In this document: piece after piece, positions 1 to 7,912 of the stretch
Layout: the number at the start of each line of letters is the position of its first letter
Numbering within the stretch: the first letter of the stretch is position 1
Notes under the pieces: generated by a model
Seen by the model: only the letters and a program-made list of their open reading frames with translations
Databases searched by the model: none
What the model was told of the DNA's origin: nothing
Program-made: the position numbers and the translations under genes
From: Mangrovimonas spongiae
GTDB lineage: Bacteria > Bacteroidota > Bacteroidia > Flavobacteriales > Flavobacteriaceae
Reading direction: 5' to 3'
Assembly: GCF_003944795.1 (NCBI RefSeq)
Contig: NZ_RWBG01000005.1
Coordinates: forward strand, 221,561 to 285,560
DNA: 64,000 bases

Positions 1-141
1 GCATCCGATAAAGAGAAAATACAGTGTGTAGTGGCTAAAAACTTTTTAAATTCAGAAATAGAATTTGGTAATACACAACAACCAGAACTGCATGATTACG
101 CAGACGATATCGATATCATTGATTTTTTGTTAACAATTTAG
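1..141 (+). CDS. C-terminal fragment, probable LuxC-like acyl-CoA reductase
   Basis: An open frame enters at the left edge and stops at TAG 139-141, giving the last 46 residues of a protein. The tail contains FGNTQQPELHDYADDID and ends DFLLTI. This resembles the C-terminus I know from Bacteroidota acyl-CoA reductase (LuxC family) proteins, which often lie beside serC. The active-site part is outside the window, so the function is inferred from the tail and from the neighbouring serC alone. Confidence 0.5.
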   Translation, partial: ASDKEKIQCVVAKNFLNSEIEFGNTQQPELHDYADDIDIIDFLLTI

Positions 142-282
142 GTGATAAATTATCAAATAATTAACGGCTATCTAAGGAGAATTTTTAAAATTTGTTACAG
201 GATAAAAAACTAATTTTAGACTATTAGTATCATCAATCATAAAAAATACTCTTAGGGCTAAATCAAACAACATATTTAACTA

Positions 283-1344
283 ATGAAAAGACATAATTTT
301 AGCGCTGGACCATGTGTTTTGCCTAGAGAAGTCATGGAGAAATCTGCGCAAGCAGTACTAGATTACGACAACGGATTATCTTTAATAGAAATATCGCATC
401 GCAGTAAAGCTTTTGTCGATATTATGGAACAAGCAAGATCTTTAGCTTTAGAACTTCTAGGTTTAGAAGGAAAAGGTTACAAAGCCTTATTTTTACAAGG
501 TGGTGCTAGTACACAGTTTTTAATGGTAGCTTTAAATATGCTTGAAAAAAGAGCCGGTTACTTAAATACAGGAACCTGGAGTAGCAAAGCCATAAAAGAA
601 GCCAAAATTTTTGATGACATCTATGAAGTTGCCTCATCAGAAAACGCGGGGTTTAATTACATTCCCAAAGGTTACGACATCCCAGAAAATTACGATTATT
701 TTCATTGCACGTCTAATAACACCATTTTCGGGACCCAAATGAAAGCCTTTCCAAACTCGCCTATCCCAATGGTGTGCGATATGAGTAGCGATATTTTTTC
801 ACGCACTCTAGATTTTACAAAATTTGATATCATCTATGCAGGAGCCCAAAAAAATATGGGGCCTGCAGGAACAACATTAGTTATTGTAAAAGAAGATGTT
901 TTAGGTAAAGTGTCGCGTAAAATTCCATCTATGATGGATTATAAAATACACATAGGCAAAGGTAGTATGTTTAATACACCGCCTGTTTTTGCTGTTTACA
1001 CTTCTATGCTTACCCTACAATGGCTAAAAAATAAAGGAGGTATTGCTGCTATTGAGAAAGAAAATGAAAAGAAAGCACAATTAATGTATTCAGAAATTGA
1101 TTTGAATCCTTTATTTAAAGGCTACGCTACAAAAGAAGACCGTTCTTTTATGAATGCAACATTCACACTAGAAAACGAAAACCTAAAAGACACCTTCGAC
1201 ACCATGTGGAAAGAAGCCGGAATAAATGGTCTTAATGGCCACAGAAGTGTTGGTGGTTATCGAGCCTCTATGTACAATGCACTTTCATTAGATAGTGTAA
1301 AAGTACTTGTTGAAATTATGAGCGAATTAGAAAGAAAAGCATAA
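283..1344 (+). CDS. serC: Phosphoserine aminotransferase SerC
   Basis: PLP-dependent enzyme that converts 3-phosphohydroxypyruvate and glutamate to O-phosphoserine and 2-oxoglutarate in serine synthesis; cytoplasmic. The 353-residue protein has the family N-terminus (HNFSAGPCVLP), the segment IYAGAQKNMGPAG with the Schiff-base lysine at K190, and the C-terminal GHRSVGGYRASMYNA signature. Its length is normal. It lies 14 bases before the serA-like gene, so the two early serine steps are probably one transcript. A weak promoter-like TTG (192-194) and TAATTTTA (211-218) lie upstream. O-phosphoserine is also the expected substrate for the cysteate-synthase-like gene at 49206-50246. Confidence 0.96.
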   Translation: MKRHNFSAGPCVLPREVMEKSAQAVLDYDNGLSLIEISHRSKAFVDIMEQARSLALELLGLEGKGYKALFLQGGASTQFLMVALNMLEKRAGYLNTGTWSSKAIKEAKIFDDIYEVASSENAGFNYIPKGYDIPENYDYFHCTSNNTIFGTQMKAFPNSPIPMVCDMSSDIFSRTLDFTKFDIIYAGAQKNMGPAGTTLVIVKEDVLGKVSRKIPSMMDYKIHIGKGSMFNTPPVFAVYTSMLTLQWLKNKGGIAAIEKENEKKAQLMYSEIDLNPLFKGYATKEDRSFMNATFTLENENLKDTFDTMWKEAGINGLNGHRSVGGYRASMYNALSLDSVKVLVEIMSELERKA

Positions 1345-1358
1345 AACAAAACCAAAAA

Positions 1359-2309
1359 ATGAAAGTACTAGCAAACGATGGTGTGTCGCAAAGTGGAATT
1401 GATGCACTTGAAAAAGCAGGATTTGAAGTTATCACAACAAAAGTTGCCCAAGAGCAACTAATCAATTATATAAACGACAATAATATTGATGTTCTTTTAG
1501 TACGTAGTGCTACAAAAGTTAAAAAAGATGTCATAGATGGTTGCCCTAACCTTAAACTAATTGGTCGTGGCGGTGTTGGCATGGATAACATAGATGTAGC
1601 CTATGCCAAAGAAAAAGGCATACATGTTATTAATACACCTGCTGCATCTTCACACTCGGTAGCAGAACTTGTTTTTGCTCACCTATTAGGAGTTTCCAGG
1701 TTTTTACACAATGCCAATCGTGATATGCCTTTAGAAGGTGACTCAAAATTTAAAGATTTAAAAAAGAGTTATGCTAAAGGCACAGAGCTTAAAGGAAAAA
1801 CCATTGGTGTTATTGGCTTTGGTAGAATTGGACAAGCCGCTGCTAAAGTTGCCATTGGTTTAGGCATGAAAGTAGTTGCTTTCGATCCTTACATTGAAAC
1901 AGCAGATTTAGAACTAGAATTTTTCGATGGCCAAAAACTAGTCTTCAACATAAAAACGGTAGCTAAAGATGACGTTTTAAAACAATCTGACTTTATTACA
2001 CTTCACGTTCCAGCACAAAAAGAGTACATTATTGGTGCTGAAGAGTTTAATACTATGAAAGAAGGTGTTATAATCGCTAACGCTGCTCGTGGTGGTGTAA
2101 TTGATGAAGTTGCTTTAGTTAATGCTATAGAATCTGGCAAAGTAGCTCGTGCTGCCTTAGATGTTTTTGAAAAAGAACCATCGCCAGAAGTACAACTATT
2201 AATGAACCCTTCTTTATCCTTAACACCACATACAGGTGCAGCTACCAATGAAGCTCAAGATAGAATAGGTACAGAACTAGCGTCACAAATAATAGAATTA
2301 CTAAAATAA
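1359..2309 (+). CDS. serA: D-3-phosphoglycerate dehydrogenase-like D-2-hydroxyacid dehydrogenase
   Basis: NAD-dependent dehydrogenase of 316 residues, most likely oxidising 3-phosphoglycerate to 3-phosphohydroxypyruvate, because it follows serC directly. The Rossmann motif GFGRIG is at 153-158, and the catalytic triad of the family fits R244 (NAARGG), E273 (in EKEP) and H291 (PHTG). It ends right after the catalytic lobe and so lacks the ACT or intervening domains of long SerA proteins, which mediate serine feedback. Substrate assignment rests on context. A hairpin with a T-run at 2334-2364 follows the stop codon. Confidence 0.88.
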   Translation: MKVLANDGVSQSGIDALEKAGFEVITTKVAQEQLINYINDNNIDVLLVRSATKVKKDVIDGCPNLKLIGRGGVGMDNIDVAYAKEKGIHVINTPAASSHSVAELVFAHLLGVSRFLHNANRDMPLEGDSKFKDLKKSYAKGTELKGKTIGVIGFGRIGQAAAKVAIGLGMKVVAFDPYIETADLELEFFDGQKLVFNIKTVAKDDVLKQSDFITLHVPAQKEYIIGAEEFNTMKEGVIIANAARGGVIDEVALVNAIESGKVARAALDVFEKEPSPEVQLLMNPSLSLTPHTGAATNEAQDRIGTELASQIIELLK

Positions 2310-2333
2310 CATGTGACCAAATCATTAAAAACG

Positions 2334-2364
2334 AGTCCTAATAATTACCATTAGGACTTTTTTT
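2334..2364 (+). terminator. Rho-independent terminator after serC-serA
   Basis: A perfect 9-bp stem (AGTCCTAAT at 2334-2342, ATTAGGACT at 2350-2358) with a 7-base loop is followed by a run of T. It closes the serine operon. Confidence 0.85.
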
Positions 2365-2406
2365 GTACCTTGTTATTTATTCATTTAATCAATAAAAAAT
2401 AAACTT

Positions 2407-3045
2407 ATGTCAGGAATATTAGACTTATTAAACAGCGATGTTGGAAAAACCATTATTAGCGGTGTTTCAGGTTCTACAGGAACCGATCAAAGTAAAACGA
2501 ATAGCGTTTTAACTATGGCTTTGCCCGTACTCATGAAAGCCATGGAGCGAAACGCCTCTACAGATGAAGGCGCACAAAACCTTATGGGAGCCATAAATAG
2601 CAGTAAACACGATGGTAGTATATTAAATAACCTAGGTGGTTTATTTGGCGGTGGCGTTGATGATGAAGTTAAAAATGATGGCGATAAAATTTTAGGACAC
2701 ATACTAGGAAGCAAAAAAGAAGGCGTTGAGCAAGTTATAGGACAAAAAGCCGGATTAGATACGAGTTCGGTTGCCAATATACTTAAAGTTGCTGCGCCAA
2801 TTTTAATGGGCGTTTTAGGTAAACAAGCCCGTCAAAACAATGTAAGTTCGCAAAACGATTTAGGCGGTATGCTTAGTGGGTTACTTGGTGGTAATGATAC
2901 TAAAAACGAACAAAGCTTTTTAGAGTCTATCTTAGATGCTGATGGCGATGGCAGTGTTGTTGATGATGTTGCAGGTATGGTTCTTGGAGCCAGTAAAAAG
3001 AAAAGCGGTTTAGGTGGTTTACTTGGCGGATTATTTGGAAAGTAA
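2407..3045 (+). CDS. DUF937 domain protein
   Basis: A 212-residue protein with no signal peptide. It contains the repeated glycine- and leucine-rich pattern of the DUF937 family (GGLFGGG, LGHILGSKKEGVEQVIG, AAPILMGVLGKQA) and ends in GGLLGGLFGK. Near residues 176-184 there is a DADGDGS segment that looks like a calcium-binding loop. The family's function is unknown. It stands alone between two terminators and is thus probably monocistronic. Confidence 0.82.
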   Translation: MSGILDLLNSDVGKTIISGVSGSTGTDQSKTNSVLTMALPVLMKAMERNASTDEGAQNLMGAINSSKHDGSILNNLGGLFGGGVDDEVKNDGDKILGHILGSKKEGVEQVIGQKAGLDTSSVANILKVAAPILMGVLGKQARQNNVSSQNDLGGMLSGLLGGNDTKNEQSFLESILDADGDGSVVDDVAGMVLGASKKKSGLGGLLGGLFGK

Positions 3046-3076
3046 CATAGATATTTAGACTAGTAAAACAAGTATT

Positions 3077-3105
3077 AAAGCCAAACAGATTTGTTTGGCT
3101 TTTTT
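3077..3105 (+). terminator. Rho-independent terminator after DUF937 gene
   Basis: An 11-bp perfect stem (AAAGCCAAACA 3077-3087, TGTTTGGCTTT 3092-3102) with loop GATT runs into a T-tract. Confidence 0.85.
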
Positions 3106-3161
3106 AATTCATCTATTAAAAACATCATTTATTTTTTGTATTTTTATAAGAAAGTAATCCC

Positions 3162-3593
3162 ATGAAAACATGGCATTTAGCAATAATAGTTTGTGTGTTA
3201 CTTATTGGGTGTAAAACATCAAAAACAGTAACCTCTAATCATGAAACTAAACAAACGGTAGAAAACGACACCGTAAGAATATCCAGTGATGAAATTGAAT
3301 ACGAAATTATTATTATTGAACCAGGATTTAATACATGGTTAGTATCTACTGCAAAACCAGAAGGGTTCTACTCGCAATCTTTTTTGGAAAATAGGAATTG
3401 GATTTATGTCACCGAATGGAATCAACGTGTGTTACAACCACAACGTTACAATCCTAACCTATACGAAATGCAGATAAACTATCAAAAAAACATCGATTAC
3501 GGTTACGAGCTTAACTATAAGCTCTATAATTACTTCATTTACTTTCAACTAAAGTATAAGCAACAATTAGCAGGATTTGTTCCAAGGATTTAA
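3162..3593 (+). CDS. DUF6146-type lipoprotein
   Basis: A 143-residue protein with a lipoprotein signal: a hydrophobic stretch and the lipobox LLIGC, with the acylated cysteine at about residue 17. The rest carries motifs I associate with the flavobacterial DUF6146 family (IIIIEPGFNTWL, YVTEWNQRV, DYGYELNYKLYNYFIYFQ). The function is unknown. Its stop codon overlaps the upstream reading of the next gene, so it is probably first in a 3162-6755 transcript. Confidence 0.75.
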   Translation: MKTWHLAIIVCVLLIGCKTSKTVTSNHETKQTVENDTVRISSDEIEYEIIIIEPGFNTWLVSTAKPEGFYSQSFLENRNWIYVTEWNQRVLQPQRYNPNLYEMQINYQKNIDYGYELNYKLYNYFIYFQLKYKQQLAGFVPRI

Positions 3594-3619
3594 TGTATAT
3601 TTGCATAGCTAAAAAAGCT

Positions 3620-4108
3620 ATGGATAAATTTAAAAAACGTTGGGAAATTCAAAAGAATTGGCAACTCCTATTTCCTGCCCTTGGCATAGTAGGTATAGGT
3701 TATAGTGCCTTTAAATTAACATCCCTTTTAATAGATAAGGTGTACTTAATTCCCTTTGGTACAATAGCAATAAGCTTTACTTTAATTAAGCTAACACTTT
3801 GGATTTTTGAAAAATTAAAACACAAATGGATTCTCGATTACCGTTGGGAGATGATTCGCGTGTTTATTGTATTTGCCATTACAGGGTCTACATCAGCATA
3901 TATAGGAAGACCTATTTTAAAATTGTTAGGAATTACTAAAGAAAACTTAAACCCTATCATTTATTGGGTGCTTTTTATTATCATTGGCCTTATTTTTTAC
4001 CAAATTCTCTTAGTCAGCTTTGGGTGGCTATTTGGACAATTTAAGTTTTTTTGGGAATTTGAAAAGAAAATGTTACGCCGTTTTGGCCTAAAACGTTTTA
4101 TAGACTAA
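3620..4108 (+). CDS. DUF6787-like membrane protein
   Basis: I place the start at ATG 3620 (MDKFKKRWEIQKNW), because the frame extension back to 3593 adds nine residues overlapping the previous gene and is not family-like. The product is 162 residues with about four hydrophobic segments. Its opening, a short basic helix followed by QLLFPALGIVGIGYSAFKL, matches the DUF6787 family known to me from Flavobacteriia. The function is unknown. The stop TAA (4106-4108) directly abuts the next ATG, so translation is coupled. Confidence 0.7.
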   Translation: MDKFKKRWEIQKNWQLLFPALGIVGIGYSAFKLTSLLIDKVYLIPFGTIAISFTLIKLTLWIFEKLKHKWILDYRWEMIRVFIVFAITGSTSAYIGRPILKLLGITKENLNPIIYWVLFIIIGLIFYQILLVSFGWLFGQFKFFWEFEKKMLRRFGLKRFID

Positions 4109-4441
4109 ATGCACAAAACAAAACAACACATAGGTTATAAAATAACTACAATACTTCTTGTAGTTACATTACTAGTGCCTACTGTGCAAAAGTTTGCTCA
4201 CATCTTTAGTCATCACAAACACGAAGTATGTTTAGGTACTGATGGTGCACATATTCATAACTTCGATATGGAATGTGAGTTTTATAAATTTAAAGTAAAC
4301 TCTAGTTTTACATTTACAGCACATTCATACCAAATACTCGAGTTTAAGGACAATCACAGTCCAATTTTATCGCAATATCATTTTGTAAGCGATTATCAAA
4401 AACTCCCCTTTTCACTCCGTGGGCCTCCACAAAATGGTTAA
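4109..4441 (+). CDS. Small His/Cys-containing membrane-anchored protein
   Basis: A 110-residue protein with one N-terminal hydrophobic segment (about 12-28), followed by a short extracytoplasmic part with possible metal ligands: HIFSHHKHEVC, GAHIHN and MECEF. It begins at the base after the preceding stop and lies 46 bases before a His-rich TonB receptor. I do not recognise a named family. The His/Cys pattern and the neighbour suggest a role in metal sensing or handling; this is inference only. Confidence 0.65.
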   Translation: MHKTKQHIGYKITTILLVVTLLVPTVQKFAHIFSHHKHEVCLGTDGAHIHNFDMECEFYKFKVNSSFTFTAHSYQILEFKDNHSPILSQYHFVSDYQKLPFSLRGPPQNG

Positions 4442-4487
4442 TATTTAGAACATTTTTTAAACAAAAAACCATTTAAAATTTTATTAC

Positions 4488-6755
4488 ATGAAAAGTATTT
4501 TAAGTGTAATACTACTATTAGTATTACCCGCTTTATATGCCCAAAACACAATAAAAGGGCAAGTGTTTGATGCATCAACATCGCAACCTATAATATATGC
4601 ATCGGTATATTTACCAGAATTAGAAAAAGGCACAACAACCAACGAAAATGGAGATTTCTCTCTAGAAAATATTCCCACCGGAGACTATAAAATAATTATA
4701 TCTTCTATGGGATACGAAACCTATTCCTCTACAATAACATTTCCTACTGAAAAGACGTTTAGTTTTTCATTAACACCTTCAGCTATCGAAATGGAAGAAG
4801 TCATTATCTCTACACCTTTTCACAAATTGCAAAGTGAAAATGTGATGAAAGTTGAACGTAAAAGTATTCAAGAACTAAAAACCAAAGGAGCAGTTACGCT
4901 ATCCGATGGTATTACAACCATAGCTGGAGTTGAAAGTGTTACTACTGGAACAGGTATTGGAAAACCTGTTATTCGTGGTTTAAGCTCTAATCGGGTATTA
5001 GTTTATACACAAGGCGTTAGGTTAGAAAACCAACAATTTGGTAGCGAACATGGACTGGGAATTAACGATGCCGGTATAGAAAGTGTCGAGGTTATTAAAG
5101 GCCCTTCTTCTCTACTTTACGGTAGCGATGCCTTAGGAGGTGTTTTATATTTAAATCCTGAAAGGTTTGCAAATTCAAACGAATCTCAAGCTAATATATC
5201 AGGTCGATATTTTTCTAACACACAAGGGTTTAACACATCTGCAGGGTATAAAGCGTCAGGTGAAAAATTTAAAGTCCTATTTAGAGGAAGTATGGCAGAA
5301 CACGCCGATTATGATACTAAAGATTATCGTATTACTAATACTAGATTTACAGAAAAAGACTTTAAAGCAGGATTAGGATTTCAAGATACCAATTTTAAAA
5401 CAGAGCTTCGTTATAATATTAATGCCTCTAAAATTGGAATTCCAGAAGAAATAGGCGACCAATCGACAAATGTAACACCACTTCTGCCTAATCAAGAATT
5501 AACAAATCATATTTTTAGTTCTAAATCTACTGTGTTTTTTAACAATTCGAGCTTAGATATTAATTTAGGATATACCTATAACGACCGAAAGGAGTTTGAA
5601 GATGAACACCATCATGAACACGACGCGCATGATGACCATGCCGATGAGGATCATCACGAAGATGAAGACGAGCATGATTCTCATGAAGAGGAAAATCATG
5701 AAGAAGAACATCCATCGCTTCACATGAAATTAAAAACATTTAATTACGATGTCAAGTACAACTTACCCAAAATGGGAAGGTTTGAAACTATAGTTGGTAT
5801 ACAAGGTATGCATCAAACCAATACAAATTATGGCGAAGAAGAATTAATACCAAATGCTACAACTAATGACATAGGTATACTTGCAACTACACACATTCAC
5901 TTTACTAATCTCGATGTACAACTTGGGGCAAGATACGATAACCGTAAAATCACCTTAGATTACAATACTTTAAACAGAAACTTTAACAGTTTTAATGGAG
6001 CTATTGGTTTTAAAACAAACCTAACAAAAAGTATTAGCGCACGTTTAAATGTAGCATCTGGATTTAGAGCACCTAATTTAGCCGAACTAACATCAAATGG
6101 TATACATCATGGTTCTAATCGTTACGAAATTGGAAATATCAACTTGGATAATGAACAAAATATACAGCTAGATGTAAACTTAGAATACAAAAATAAGCAT
6201 GTAGAGTTATTTGTTAACGGTTTCTATAACCATATTAACAATTATATTTTCTTATCACCCGATGGTACCGAAATAGAAGAAAATCCTGTATACAACTATA
6301 TTCAAGATAATGCTAAATTATATGGTGGTGAAATAGGATTTCATTTGCATCCACATCCTGTACATTGGCTACATTTAGAAAGTAGTTTTGAAACAGTGAC
6401 GGGTAAGCAAGATAATAGCAACTATTTACCGCTTATACCAGCTAATTCTATTAACAACACATTACGTGTAGAGTACAATACGAATTGGTTGAATAACGGA
6501 TTTGCTTTTGTAAGATTAAAGTCAACTTTTCAACAAAATAATGTCAGCACTTTTGAAACCAAAACCAATGGTTACAATTTATTAAGTGCTGGATTTGGAG
6601 GTATGGTTAAGGTTTTTAATAATCCGTTAGAAATTACCATTTCAGGAACCAACCTTACTAACAAATCTTATGTTAATCATTTATCTCGTTTAAAATATGA
6701 TGGCTTAAATAATATGGGACGAAATATTACAATAGGATTACATTATAGCATATAA
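4488..6755 (+). CDS. TonB-dependent receptor with His-rich loop, probable metal importer
   Basis: A 755-residue outer-membrane receptor. It has a signal peptide (residues 1-18, ending LYAQ), a carboxypeptidase-regulatory-like domain (about 20-95), a plug (about 110-225 with GIGKPVIRGLSSNRVLVYTQG) and a beta-barrel ending in an aromatic-type strand (ITIGLHYSI). Within the barrel, residues about 374-409 hold 12 histidines among Asp/Glu. Such His-rich extracellular loops are known in ZnuD-type zinc receptors. The substrate is therefore probably zinc or a similar divalent cation, but this is not proven. It is the last gene of the 3162-6755 run and is followed by a strong terminator. Confidence 0.87.
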   Translation: MKSILSVILLLVLPALYAQNTIKGQVFDASTSQPIIYASVYLPELEKGTTTNENGDFSLENIPTGDYKIIISSMGYETYSSTITFPTEKTFSFSLTPSAIEMEEVIISTPFHKLQSENVMKVERKSIQELKTKGAVTLSDGITTIAGVESVTTGTGIGKPVIRGLSSNRVLVYTQGVRLENQQFGSEHGLGINDAGIESVEVIKGPSSLLYGSDALGGVLYLNPERFANSNESQANISGRYFSNTQGFNTSAGYKASGEKFKVLFRGSMAEHADYDTKDYRITNTRFTEKDFKAGLGFQDTNFKTELRYNINASKIGIPEEIGDQSTNVTPLLPNQELTNHIFSSKSTVFFNNSSLDINLGYTYNDRKEFEDEHHHEHDAHDDHADEDHHEDEDEHDSHEEENHEEEHPSLHMKLKTFNYDVKYNLPKMGRFETIVGIQGMHQTNTNYGEEELIPNATTNDIGILATTHIHFTNLDVQLGARYDNRKITLDYNTLNRNFNSFNGAIGFKTNLTKSISARLNVASGFRAPNLAELTSNGIHHGSNRYEIGNINLDNEQNIQLDVNLEYKNKHVELFVNGFYNHINNYIFLSPDGTEIEENPVYNYIQDNAKLYGGEIGFHLHPHPVHWLHLESSFETVTGKQDNSNYLPLIPANSINNTLRVEYNTNWLNNGFAFVRLKSTFQQNNVSTFETKTNGYNLLSAGFGGMVKVFNNPLEITISGTNLTNKSYVNHLSRLKYDGLNNMGRNITIGLHYSI

Positions 6756-6760
6756 AAATT

Positions 6761-6793
6761 AAAAAAGGCAGTTTATTAATAACTGCCTTTTTT
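6761..6793. terminator. Bidirectional terminator between convergent genes
   Basis: AAAAAAGGCAGTT (6761-6773) pairs with AACTGCCTTTTTT (6781-6793). A-run and T-run flank the stem, so it can stop transcription from both the receptor gene and the reverse-strand gene ending at 6798. Confidence 0.85.
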
Positions 6794-6797
6794 ATAT

Positions 6798-7067
6798 TTA
6801 ATCTTGCTCTTTAACTAGTTGTTCTTGTTTAAATACATAAGTGTATAACCACATTAAAGTAAAAGTTGGTATAACATCTAACCACGGTAAAGCTTCTTCA
6901 ATAAAAGAGATTACTGCAGCTACTTTTCCTTGTTTGCCTTTGTATAATTTGGTCATAATCCATGCGGAAAGTGGTGCCCACACAAAATCAAACGGAGGAA
7001 ACACGAAAGAAATATAACCACAAGCATCTAAAAGTAAGCTTAAACCTAGTTTTTTATATTTTGTCAT
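6798..7067 (-). CDS. Small two-helix membrane protein, unknown
   Basis: An 89-residue protein with two or three hydrophobic segments (about 8-45 and 60-78) and charged tails. It shows FPPFDFVWAPLSAWIM and the segment EEALPWLDVIPTFTLMWLYTY. I know similar short proteins of unknown function in Flavobacteriia but no characterised member. It lies downstream of folE on the same strand, 51 bases away, and may be co-transcribed with it. Confidence 0.7.
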   Translation of the reverse strand: MTKYKKLGLSLLLDACGYISFVFPPFDFVWAPLSAWIMTKLYKGKQGKVAAVISFIEEALPWLDVIPTFTLMWLYTYVFKQEQLVKEQD

Positions 7068-7118
7068 TCATTATAATATTTTGGTTTTATTAATATTAAG
7101 ACAAAAATCGCACCAAAC

Positions 7119-7715
7119 TTAAGACAGCTTTTCACTAATAAGTTTTAAAAACTCGTTACGAGTTTCAATCTTTTCAAATTGCCCTCTAAACCCTGAAGTA
7201 GTTGTCACAGAATTTTGTTTTTGTACACCACGCATCATCATACACATATGCGAAGCTTCTATAACTACGGCAACACCTTGAGGTTTTAAGGTATCGTTTA
7301 TACAATCTAAAATTTGCTCGGTAAGGCGTTCTTGTACTTGTAAACGTCTTGCAAAAACATCAACGATTCTAGGTATTTTACTTAGGCCTACTATTTTTCC
7401 ATTTGGTATATAAGCAATATGAGCTTTTCCAAAAAAGGGCAACATATGATGTTCGCACAACGAGTATAACTCAATATCTTTTACAATTACCATCTCATTA
7501 TACGATTCATCAAACATGGCGCTACGTAAAATTTCTGCAGCATCTTGATGATAGCCTTGCGTTAAAAACTGCATGGCTTTCGAGGCACGTTCTGGTGTTT
7601 TTAATAATCCTTGTCTAGAAGTATCCTCTCCTAAATCTTCTATAATATGCTTATAACGATCTTTAACATCGTCGGTTACTTGCATATTATACTCTTCAAA
7701 ATGTTTATATAGCAT
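7119..7715 (-). CDS. folE: GTP cyclohydrolase I FolE
   Basis: Converts GTP to dihydroneopterin triphosphate, the first step of tetrahydrofolate synthesis; a cytoplasmic zinc enzyme. The 198 residues include the zinc ligands C87 and H90 ([10 protein letters not shown]) and C158 ([10 protein letters not shown]), spaced as in the E. coli enzyme, and the substrate motif [26 protein letters not shown]. It is the zinc-type FolE. The start could also be the methionine at residue 11. Confidence 0.96.
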   Translation of the reverse strand: MLYKHFEEYNMQVTDDVKDRYKHIIEDLGEDTSRQGLLKTPERASKAMQFLTQGYHQDAAEILRSAMFDESYNEMVIVKDIELYSLCEHHMLPFFGKAHIAYIPNGKIVGLSKIPRIVDVFARRLQVQERLTEQILDCINDTLKPQGVAVVIEASHMCMMMRGVQKQNSVTTTSGFRGQFEKIETRNEFLKLISEKLS

Positions 7716-7831
7716 ATTAAGTCTTATAAAGTATAAAAATAGACAAAAAAATAATAGTACAAATAAGGTGTGTTTTATACTGCAAACAATGTTTTAACGT
7801 TTACTTAGCACCTAAAACCAAAAAACAACCC

Positions 7832-7839
7832 TAGTTTTG
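7832..7839 (+). promoter_or_regulatory. TAnnTTTG -7 box upstream of DUF5916 gene
   Basis: TAGTTTTG exactly matches the Bacteroidota -7 consensus, 73 bases before the start at 7913. No TTG at the usual -33 distance is visible, so it is only a half promoter. Confidence 0.4.
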
Positions 7840-7912
7840 CGATTAACCTTGTAACATTTGCACACTACCGTAGTCTTTATGGTATTTAACAACTAAACAA
7901 TCCCAACTAACA

